64,000 nucleotides of DNA from Ceriagrion tenellum. Taxonomy: Eukaryota > Arthropoda > Insecta > Odonata > Coenagrionidae. Each line of letters starts with the position of its first letter. Position 1 is the stretch's first letter. The stretch is taken from positions 34,839,925 to 34,903,924 of the forward strand of contig OY720637.1 in the NCBI GenBank assembly GCA_963169105.1. The letters run 5' to 3'. Of the stretch, positions 55,305 to 64,000 are shown one piece after another. The translations under genes and the position numbers were made by a program. Below the pieces are notes generated by a model. The model was given only the letters and a program-made list of their open reading frames with translations, did not search any database and was not told the DNA's origin.

Positions 55305-55472
55305 ACAATTTATAAGTTCCTCCAACACAATACAAAATGGATATTGGGACAACTGGGAGCTCTTGACCCAAATGAAGTTATACCACAAATGAAGATACCA
55401 AAACTGAAGCCACCAGACCCTTCGAAACTTCTACATTCCATGTTCAACATTGGAGCTCATAAATTTGATGAG
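55305..55472 (+). CDS. Internal exon, KIAA0825-like gene
   Basis: Acceptor ATATTGCAG, then TIYKFLQHNTKWILGQLGAL, DPNEVIPQMKIPKLKPPDPS and LHSMFNIGAHKFDE, with donor GAG|GTATGT. 168 nt, phase 0 both sides. The proline/lysine stretch probably forms a linker. Confidence 0.88.
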
Positions 55473-55654
55473 GTATGTATTTTTTTCAAAATAAGTCTTC
55501 AGTGGGAATCAAGAATTTGAAAAATGTTTTGAGTCTTTTCCAGACGAATGTCATGCAATCATTGCACTAACCAATCATTTGAGAATTAGATGAATGCATT
55601 TTAACCATTTTATTGAATGCAATTCATACTTTGAAGAACGTTTTGTTATTTCAG

Positions 55655-55849
55655 TTACTGACTGGTGCATGGAATCTAGATTGGAAGGGACTTCTGCAGA
55701 CTCCATTATCATTGACACCAAAGAAAATGTGGACTCAGCTTACATACAGACCAGAATTTAGAGAACCGCAGTATCTGAATGAGCACGACAAGAAAGTGGT
55801 AGAAACAATATCAAAGTATTTTAGCCACTACCATGCTCAGCTAAGTTAA
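55655..55849 (+). CDS. Last coding exon, KIAA0825-like gene
   Basis: Acceptor GTTATTTCAG, then LLTGAWNLDWKGLLQTPLSL, TPKKMWTQLTYRPEFREPQY and DKKVVETISKYFSHYHAQLS followed by TAA. The W-x-x-D-W-x-x-L-L...L...R.E pattern near the C-terminus agrees with the KIAA0825 family end as I remember it. No canonical polyadenylation signal is evident before the LINE at 55893. Confidence 0.87.
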   Translation, partial: LLTGAWNLDWKGLLQTPLSLTPKKMWTQLTYRPEFREPQYLNEHDKKVVETISKYFSHYHAQLS

Positions 55850-55892
55850 ATTAACTCCACCCGAAAAAATTATTCTCATTTACATATTCTAC

Positions 55893-57180
55893 CAGCTGAT
55901 AGGTAGGTTTTTGGATAGAACTTATCCTAATCTATTTTCACTCAACAATTTTCATCCAGTCATTAGATCTCACTTTAATTACTCATATCATTTTCCTTTT
56001 CTTATTTTGTCCAGAATTACTATCCTATCCCATGCTTCCTCAGTGTTCTTCCCTCTTCAGCAATCCCTTTTCTTTCAATATGTCCACCATCCATCTCTTG
56101 TCTCCTAACCTCCACAACTAGCTTCCTCTCCCCTCTGACCATATCCAATACCTCCTCGTTTGACCCCCTCATCCTTTCTCTCCTCTTTGAAAATACTTCT
56201 TTGACCATGGCAATTGAACATCTTATGTCCATACCACTAAACGCATTCTCCTCCAGAATACTACCCAGATACGTAGTGTGCTTGACTTTCTCTGTTTCGT
56301 GCCCTCCCAACCTTATGTTAACCCCCACCTTCTTGCTTCTAAAGAATCGCATCTCTTTTGTCTTCTTATATTTTATCTTCCTCCCATTGCTCTTGCACTG
56401 CACCTCTGATGCAGTTATCATTGAATGTAACCCCTTGGCTGACTGACATACCAATGGTAGAACATATGAAAATCTCACCAACTCTATCATTTCCCCTCTA
56501 CCTTTATTCTTACACTGATCTCCTCCCATGCCTCCCACACCATTTCATCAGATTACACGTTAAAAAGCTACAGTAATAGTGGGCACTCCTGCCACACTCC
56601 TCATCCTACCATGGCCCATCCCGATTGCCAATCAGCTACCCTAACCTCAGCCCGCTGGGTCACATAAAGATTCCGGATGAGACGCCCGTCCCTCTGATCG
56701 ACCTCTTCATTTCTCCAGCACTTCCATTCATTTCACCCAGTCCACCCCATCAAACACCTGAAAAACCACAAAGCAAGCAAAGACATCTTTCCCATATTCT
56801 AGGTTTCTTTCTAAAAGCATCCTCATCACTCATATTTCATCTTGTGTTCCCATCCCTCTCCCTTATCCTAAATGAAAAACCTATTAAGTTAATTTATTTC
56901 GCAATTCACGCACTAAGTTTATTATTTGTAATATTAAATAAGTTAGCTCATGGGAGTACCATCATCATCTGTTATCTACCAAATTATGTAGTAGTAGGTC
57001 CATCATTTTCTCAGACATTGAGGAGTTTTTGCCGATGTTTCCAACAAACTATTTTCCCATATTACATTCCTGTAAAGCTCCTGGTATCTACTGTCTCCTT
57101 ACACCCTGTCCAAGATGCCTATTCTTCTCCTTCCTCTTCCACAGTAATTCTATATTCTTCCCATATGCACCGCTGAGAAA
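55893..57180 (-). pseudogene. RTE-like LINE fragment, longer copy
   Basis: The minus strand is open for 172 codons at 56020-56538 and reads SYVLPLVCQSAKGLHSMITA, KKTKEMRFFRSKKVGVNIRL, HTTYLGSILEENAFSGMDIR and NEEVLDMVRGERKLVVEVRR. These are post-palm blocks of an RTE-type reverse transcriptase related to the 5272 family, with its 3' end near 55893. The upstream part (56540-57180 or beyond) is probably the rest of the element but is too decayed to follow. Confidence 0.75.
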
Positions 57181-57685
57181 TTCCACCAGCAATCACATGT
57201 AAATTTAATGCCATTTTTTTCACCATGACCAAACATCATCATGATCATAGGCTTTTCATTGACGCAGTCAGATCTGCTAACTACTCCTACATTTAATTTT
57301 CAGTCCACATCTCAGCATCACCAACAATCTTTACTTCACACATCGTTGTCACTTCTTCCTGCATCAATTTCTCCTTAAGCTATTTACCAGAGTCATCCGT
57401 TACTTGGTGCCATCCAATATCCCAATTCTTTCCCCTTCTCTTCTTGCCTCACACACTGTTTTATTAGTCTTCAATATGTTATCTCACCAGAATAGTCTCC
57501 AGTAACTTTTCTATACACACTGTTCTTTTGTTTTCTCAGCTACCTCATCCAAAACAAGTTGTCCTTCCCTCTACCTTGCTTACCTCCTCCTATCTCATCA
57601 ACACTTTCATTTAAAGAGTTCTCAATTTAACAACATTCTTTCACTGCTAAGACTAAAGTTTCTACCACATACCACTTTAGTTTTG

Positions 57686-57762
57686 TCTAAAACTATTCAA
57701 TCTCTGTTTACTCTGGTTCTCTCAAACTATTCAATCTCTGTTAACTCTGGTTCTCTCACATT
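57686..57762. repeat. Short tandem duplication
   Basis: AACTATTCAATCTCTGTT with ACTCTGGTTCTCTCA occurs twice in a row, with two base differences between the units. Confidence 0.75.
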
Positions 57763-58601
57763 AGCACTTTTACCGAGCGGAATACTCATATAGCAAAGGC
57801 AACCAGATAATTCATGGTATGTAGAGTTTTACAGGTAACTTCCCTCTGCCTGTGGATGGAGTCACAGTCACCTGCATCATCACTGCTAGCTCCAGCAAGT
57901 ATTTTGCCAAAAAATGGCAGAAAATCTTCAGTGACTACACCTGAGATAAGCCAGTGCTTCATTTTTTTAGCCATTTAAATCCTAAACTGGAATGCATCAT
58001 CTAACGCGTTTTTTTATTAGGAGATATATGCCTTTAAGAATGCTTCACTCACATTGGATGACCATTCAGGCCCTGAAGTGCAAGCATATACATATTTAAA
58101 AATGTAATTTTTAGAAAAATTAGCACAGAAATACAGAATGTACCTCACAAACATGGAAAGAGTACATTCCTGTAAAAGTACATGAGTATCACAAATGCTT
58201 CTGCACAAAGGAGGCAAGTCCATTTCATTGTACATTAAGTCTTTTTTTGTAAAATGGACTCACATAACATAGCTGTTCAATGTTTGCAATAAAGACAATA
58301 TTAATGGTAATTTCTTAATAATTAAATGGCATGATAAATACATGTTTTATTCAAACGAAACTAAGGAAGTTGGGTGCATAACTCAAAAAAACAATTCTCC
58401 ATCTAATTCTAAGGCTGCGCAGGGCAACATCAACTGTATGACCATACTTTTTTGTTATTAGGACCTCTTTTGATAATGCATTTCATGAAAATTAATTTCA
58501 TATAACCACATGTTTTAGTGTATGAGAGAATGAATTTCTAACAAATGTGAATAAATGACATTCTTTACTTTGATGATGATTCTCAGAAGATTGAAACTTA
58601 C

Positions 58602-58740
58602 CTTCAACTTAGAGTCAATCGGTGACTGTTTATCAGGAGACTTTTTCAGGGTCATTATTTCAGCATATGACTGGCATAAAACTAAGTTCTCCTTAACAAA
58701 TGGGGCATGGAGAATATTCACATAGATATAGGATAAGTCT
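58602..58740 (-). CDS. Probable internal exon of an unidentified gene
   Basis: On the minus strand, acceptor CACGTCAG is followed by one base and then 46 codons: DLSYIYVNILHAPFVKENLV, LCQSYAEIMTLKKSPDKQSP and IDSKLK, ending at a consensus donor AAG|GTAAGT. The composition is protein-like and the frame is open across the whole exon. I do not recognise the family. With 61305-61485 it suggests a minus-strand gene tail to tail with the KIAA0825-like gene. The two exons do not join in phase directly, so at least one exon between them is missing. Confidence 0.55.
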
Positions 58741-59164
58741 CTGACGTGAATGTTTTGCAGGACTCACCGAAGCAAAATATGAACATTTTGTACGTTTGCT
58801 GTTCAATATTAATCACTTCAATCGGGCTGATTGCAATACAGAGATATAAATTACAAAATCAACTCATAATTACAGATTTCCCAGAGGTGACACAAGGACC
58901 ATAAATATCTGTATAGTGATTGATCGGAAGAAAATTGCCAGGTGTCAGAGACAAAAACTAAGAGGTAAATGACATCACATACGATTAATTACCTCATTCA
59001 AAAGATGAAGCAAAAATTTAATTTGAATTGTTCACTTTCAATGTTTCTCAATAACCTGCTAACTCATTGGGCCACTTGTGCCAGATAAGACACCACTAGC
59101 TTCTTTGATGCTCTCTACAGCAATGTTCCTGTTACCTCAACAATTAGCTACATAGGCACTTCAA

Positions 59165-59270
59165 GGGTAGAAATTCACCATGAAAAAATCATTTGACTTG
59201 ACCAGGATTAGAATCCGGATCTCCTAATTGCAGGTCAGGTGAGTTAGCTAGTTACACAAACAAGCCATCT
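59165..59270 (-). mobile_element. tRNA-derived SINE, family S2 (diverged)
   Basis: On the minus strand, an A-box-like TAACTAGCTAACTCACCTGA and a B-box-like GGATTCTAATCC are followed by the tail TTTTTTCATGGTGAATTTC, related to the S2 copies at 41165-41686. Confidence 0.5.
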
Positions 59271-59298
59271 TCCTCCAAAGCAAATTTTGAGGGGGGGT

Positions 59299-59536
59299 TT
59301 AACCCTTTGAGTGCGGCATGACGTGATATCACGTCATGATTTTTTACGCTGGTGCTGATGACGTTATATGACGTCATGGGTACCGTGAGTTTTCCAGCTT
59401 TCATGAGGGGGCCTAATAAATGTTCCCAAGTGAAAGCTGGAACACTCACTGCATCCTTGACGTGATTACGCGTCATCAGCACCAGCGTAAAAAAATCATG
59501 ACGTAATATCACGTCATGCCGCACTCAAAGGGTTAA
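59299..59536. mobile_element. piggyBac-like MITE with long terminal inverted repeats
   Basis: TTAA bounds both ends. The terminal repeat starts CCCTTTGAGTGCGGCATGAC and is mirrored at the right end by GTCATGCCGCACTCAAAGGG. Pairing continues with a few mismatches for about 80 bp per arm. TTAA targets and a CCCT start fit the piggyBac superfamily. It encodes no protein. The arms contain TGACGTCA and GACGTGATATCACGTC palindromes. Confidence 0.85.
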
Positions 59537-59544
59537 ATGAACTA

Positions 59545-61300
59545 GATGTTCATGCCTCAAGTCTACATTGCAGCACATGAAACAATTGCTGTGCTTAAGA
59601 AGCCACTGTCATGGTAGATAAACCCAACATTGTTGTTAATTAACGACAAAATTGACAAATTTCCAATCATTGCATTGACAAATGATGAGGTACGAAGTCA
59701 CTCGCACGGGTGCTACTTCTCATATTTTAGGACTTTGAAAACATCAAACACAGGCAACCGCAAGACAAAGTACATGGTGATAAAATTTTTAAAGATCACT
59801 TATACCTCCACATCTGGTAACATTGTTTTTATCCTCATTGACAGATATGTACATGGATGTCTGACTGTGCATATTCAAAAGGATTTTCAGTTTAAATGAG
59901 TTATTTTATGGCACTAAAATCTGCAACAAGCATGTCCTTTGACCTTTCAACCCTCTGACATCAACCCATGACTTGCTACTCTACATATCACTCTCCAGTG
60001 CTACCAACAGTCATGTTATCATCACAAAAGGTACACAAGCAAAAAAATGGTGTGAAAGATCTTGAAGAAGATAATGTAAAAGAATCAAAAGTGAGATTAC
60101 TATAAGGACTGCTGTGGATATCTACACAGCTAATCATGCAACCAAAAGAACTGATTCATGATAAATTTTAGCAGAAGAAGACGATGTTCACTTTTTCATT
60201 GTTTGTCAACCTTTGTAGCATTATTTATATCTATGTACTTAATCACAAAACTAAGAGATTGAGAGCATTTAATAACATTTCAAGTTCCACTCATTAAGTA
60301 GTTTTCGTCCTCAGTTTAGGCTGAAAATAAGACTCGGAATATAATTCTATTGACTGGATCTTGAAGACAAACAGTAAAGCAGCAATACAAATGTTCAGCT
60401 GTTTTGTTGATAACATATCTCCAATGAAATCATGAGGCAGAGTAATTGAACAAAAGGGTCAACATTATTTTAAATAATCCCATGTTCTCCCTAACTCTTC
60501 AGCAATTACGGACTATGTCTCAGAATTTTGAAGAGAATAATTCTCACTGACTTCCAATAGGTCCAGCAATAAATACACAATCAGAGCAGCTGAAAGTTCT
60601 CAAGTCATCAAATACATTAAATTTCTAAATTAACTATCTGACTAATAAAAGATTTAAGTTTCTCCTGGTGAATTACATTTATAAACTCTTCTTGGACTCT
60701 AACTATAACTATCTGACTATTCGTAAGGGTGGAATGTTTGCACAGAGGCATTTAGAGCAGTTCTATGAAGTGTTGTGTTAATTTTCACCAGCCAGAATGA
60801 AGACTGATGATAACACACTGTTCATAGTCAAATTTTAGCTTAGGTAACTGATTCAAAGCCTGCCCACAGTAATTTGTAAATAAAACAATTGAATTTTGAT
60901 CAACTTCCTATATTTCTATTGTTACAAAAAGAATAAATACATGATAAGCAATAAAATCTGAGTGCATACAAAGTTTTATGGGTGACGTGCAGGAAAGAGA
61001 AAGCATGTAAATTCCATCTGTGATTAAATTGCTCATTCACCACAACCAATAACCTTTTTAAACAATTCAATTACCAATAATTAGTCCTGCACTTCTAGTT
61101 TCACCTGTTTTAGAGGCAATTACAAAATGCAAATATTAATCCAAGCACTGACACACAGGCAAAATCAGAAAAATGCACCTTATAAATTGATATAAAGGGC
61201 CGATTGAGATGGCATAAATAAATTAATATGTAGTTGCTGATTACTGATATTATATCAGGCTTTCATTTTGATTGTGCCTTGGACATATTCAAGTACACTT
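59545..61300. other. No feature recognised
   Basis: AT-rich. A 89-codon plus-strand frame at 59630-59899 has no splice context or family match. Missing exons of the minus-strand gene may hide here. Confidence 0.35.
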
Positions 61301-61304
61301 TTAC

Positions 61305-61485
61305 CTTCAGGGTGACTTTCTGCACCTCTTTTAAATCCACACTGGTCATGGTTTTCAAATATTCATACTGCATGATAAATCCTACATGCCCATTTTCATC
61401 AGATAATGGTACTCCATCTTCATCTTTCCTGGACTGCAAGCCCATTCTTATGGATACCTTATTTGTCTTTCTCCACACCACCACC
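61305..61485 (-). CDS. Probable internal exon of an unidentified gene
   Basis: On the minus strand, acceptor CACTTTGCAG is followed by one base and 60 open codons: VVVWRKTNKVSIRMGLQSRK, DEDGVPLSDENGHVGFIMQY and EYLKTMTSVDLKEVQKVTLK, ending at the donor CTGAAG|GTAAAA in phase 0. The alternation of hydrophobic and charged residues suggests a beta-rich domain. I do not recognise the family. Confidence 0.6.
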
Positions 61486-62095
61486 CTGCAAAGTGATAAA
61501 ATGTTGTACTACCAAACACCAGATTTATTACAAAAAGAGAAACTGATTATACATTGTTCGATACAGTAATAACTTTCAAGAATCTAAAAATGATTTCAAA
61601 ATTTTTACCTTTCAGGGAAATTGACTAAAAAATCATATCCCCTTAATACAGGATTCTAGCTTAAGCTGCCACCTTCAACATTCGCATTTGTATTTGACTC
61701 TCAAATAAAGTTCGCTTTCTTTCCCCTTTTCATTACTTCTTCACTTTTGAATAACCTGATTGCAAGTTGCTTAATTGCAACAGTTGTCCAATTTACATCT
61801 TCTGTCACCATAATTCAGCAAACAATTTTCAGCTCTACCACAAACATAGTTTTCCAATAGCTTTTATGCCACATCTTCATTTAAACACCAGAACCCAAAT
61901 TAAGTCATTCAGTCTCCACTTTTCCAAACTTCTTACCATGCATAACAACAATAACGGGCTGTTAAATGGTGTTTACATAACTTGCACAACACAACAATGG
62001 GTTTACTTTCAGTTTCAACAACAACAGCTTAGAATGGGCATTAAAAATAGCTCTTTATACATGGTTTTAACAATAAATGCCTTTCAAGCACTATA

Positions 62096-62452
62096 CAGGC
62101 CCATTTTTAACCCTCGTGGCACTATGGGCAAATTAAACAGGTGCACCCCAAGGGCGGAGTGGCGATAGAGGCGATTACAGTAGTACGCACACGCCCTCTC
62201 AACAGCTCCAAGGTCAAACTCTGTAGTGGTGGCAACTCTGTTAACGTCGCTCTACAGTACAACCTTAACGAAAATAATACACTTTGGTTTGATGTGTGTT
62301 AACCTCTTATCAGAGTTGAATTTTTTCTCTACCTCACTTTTGTCATCTGGTAATTAACTTGTTTGAGATCTTCTCTTGCGCCCCCTTTATGCCCCAAAAC
62401 CCTTGCGCCCCTGGGCAAGTGCCCATTTTGCCCAGTTACAGAATCGGGCCTG
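62096..62452. mobile_element. hAT-like MITE (decayed)
   Basis: It starts CAGGCCCATTTTTAAC and ends with the inverse of CAGGCCCGATTCTGTAAC. Just inside, TATGGGCAAATT and GGGCAAAATGGGCAC resemble each other. Flanking 8-mers GCACTATA and ATAGTATA agree at 5 of 8 positions. Confidence 0.5.
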
Positions 62453-62670
62453 ATAGTATAGAGGTGATCTCCTTTGGTCTACAGGTAGCTCTGGCGCTTT
62501 GCTTAAAGGTAGTTTCTTCAATTTTCGGAGCAGGGACTTGAAAGTATTGCTGCTTTGGTTTCATTGTCTTTACCTCATGACGAAACACATATTCAGTACT
62601 GTCCACAGAAAGGCCAAGAAAATTGCCTCAAAACAAAAAATCTTTACCAAAGTTGAAGTCTAAAGCTTAC

Positions 62671-62740
62671 CATCAACGATCATCTTGGCAAAGACAATTG
62701 TGACTTCCTCACTCTTTTTCAACTCCCAAACTTTTACGCT
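62671..62740 (-). CDS. Weak candidate exon
   Basis: On the minus strand, the frame SVKVWELKKSEEVTIVFAKM then IVD ends at a good donor GATG|GTAAGC. The acceptor (TTGCCAG) has a poor pyrimidine tract. It does not join 61305-61485 in phase. Confidence 0.3.
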
Positions 62741-62744
62741 CTGG

Positions 62745-64000
62745 CAATCTCACTCTTGCTCGACTTCTATTTCTCTATGCATAAATCAGGTATTGCTAGA
62801 TCTCAGTTACCTGCAACTTTATATGTGAAATTCCTAAAATCGTCCATCCTAAGGCTCAAAACTAACACACTTATAAAAAAAAATTACTAAAACCATTGAC
62901 TCATTCACTGCATCTCAATTCTGCACACAGCCAACGCCCAAATACTATAAGGTAGATTTCAGCATTGTATTTTCTTTTAGTAGGGTCAAGTCAGTTCAGT
63001 TCTTTGGTTCTCATTCCACTGAGTCTCAAACATGGAACCAAAACTGGAACTGAAATGAAAACAAATCAAAATCCTTAAGAGTGAAAACCATATTCATTAA
63101 GTATTGGAGACTGTAAGTGGTGTCAAGTCATTGAAACCTGGTGAAATACATTGAGCATATTAAAGTATCCACACAGCATTATGTATATGATGGGTACAAG
63201 ATTCTTTATGATTATTTTCAACAGCAACAGTAAGTAAAGAATAGATAACTTTACGTTACGTTTTCTGTATGTAGTAAGTCATAATTTATCTCCACCGAAC
63301 CTCGAAATGAATCGACATAATTTTTTCATGATAATTTTCATAATTTTCCCATTATAATTCCTACAATATCATTCTTGGGCAACCCAATGCTAAGGACCTA
63401 CAGTAGGTGAGGTTATTTCTAGGAGGAAAGTGTAGTTATTTTTCCCCGGCAGTGGTGTTATTTTCCTAGAAGAGGTATAAATTAATGTATATCTAACCAG
63501 TAAGTCCATTGAACAATAATGATACATAAAAATAATTCAATACCATTTAAACAAAAGACACAGGCACTAAGACACTTTTTAAACCCCTAGAAAATGCACA
63601 AATGATACAGTACAAAGTCACAGGATAGTTGTGGCACTGGGATGGGCATAAGGCAAGTTATAAAACCAGGAAATAACCTTCAAAATAAGCTCTACAATAA
63701 TGTGGTAGACAATTTTCTAATCTTAAAAGAAGAAGAAGAGCACAGAAACCAAATAACTCTTTTTCAAGTTCCTTCCAAGGTAAGAACTCAATTGCAAGAT
63801 GGAAGTAGCCTCTCTGAATAAGTATATGCTGGAACAAGGTTACCAGATTATTCTAAATAACCCACGAAAACTCCCATGTCTTAGACTTCTTATATATGTG
63901 CCATTTATTGGTGATTTCATACATTTATGCAGGTCTAGAAATATTCTACAATGGTTACTCAAAAATTAATGCCTCAAATTTTTTTCAACTCCCTAAATAA
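62745..64000. other. No feature recognised
   Basis: AT-rich, with no open frame over about 60 codons and no RNA or transposon end that I can support. Confidence 0.4.

Noticed and set aside
57786..57974. Minus-strand 62-codon ORF as last exon of the unidentified gene
   Set aside because: Peptide looks partly protein-like, but an in-frame stop lies just upstream and no acceptor gives a phase matching the exon at 58602.
59252..59524. 90-codon minus-strand ORF
   Set aside because: It lies almost wholly inside the piggyBac-like MITE and reads its inverted arms.
1..64000. CRISPR arrays, operons, bacterial insertion sequences
   Set aside because: No direct-repeat/spacer arrays or bacterial gene organisation. 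All evidence points to eukaryotic DNA.

Overview
The window is nuclear DNA from an animal, most likely an arthropod and probably an insect. The evidence is one multi-exon gene model with GT-AG introns, a frataxin gene, the first coding exon of an insect-type class I alpha-mannosidase, one Pol III tRNA-Ala gene, and a dense load of eukaryotic transposons (RTE-like and CR1/jockey-like LINEs, Penelope-like remnants, tRNA-derived SINEs, hAT-like and piggyBac-like DNA elements). Nothing looks prokaryotic: there are no operons and no long uninterrupted genes. The species cannot be named from the sequence.

Layout. From 1 to about 33,100 I find no host coding exon. This stretch holds the tRNA-Ala gene at 12,607-12,679 and many decayed transposons. 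The mannosidase exon at 33,130-33,792 reads leftward and ends at a splice donor, and no further mannosidase exon is visible, so the left half of the window is probably its first intron or the start of it. About 330 bp to the right, frataxin reads the other way from a shared head-to-head promoter (three exons, 34,120-34,842). About 350 bp after frataxin a long plus-strand gene starts at 35,193 and runs to a stop at 55,849. I can define ten mutually phase-compatible exons for it from 42,155 onward plus a first exon. The protein resembles the KIAA0825/DUF4495 family, but that name is from memory of the family and is tentative. To its right, on the minus strand, two or three likely exons of an unidentified gene face it tail to tail (58,602-58,740; 61,305-61,485; perhaps 62,671-62,740).

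Transposons. At least twelve 5'-truncated pieces of RTE-like LINEs share a similar 3' end. A second RTE-like family has two copies, one with a 14-bp target duplication. CR1/jockey-like LINE 3' ends appear several times. A 2-kb jockey-like LINE sits inside a hAT-like element that itself split an older repeat, and a second copy of the hAT-like element in this window shows the uninterrupted site.

Most unusual signal. At least nine hammerhead-like motifs (CTGANGA, a short stem, GAAAC, then usually GTC) occur at seven loci, mostly inside fold-back elements or beside Penelope-like coding remnants. All but the most decayed copy share one extra nucleotide between CTGANGA and stem II compared with the textbook hammerhead core. 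Other points of note are a predicted GC-AG intron, a fold-back SINE pair inside an intron, and several long perfect palindromes.
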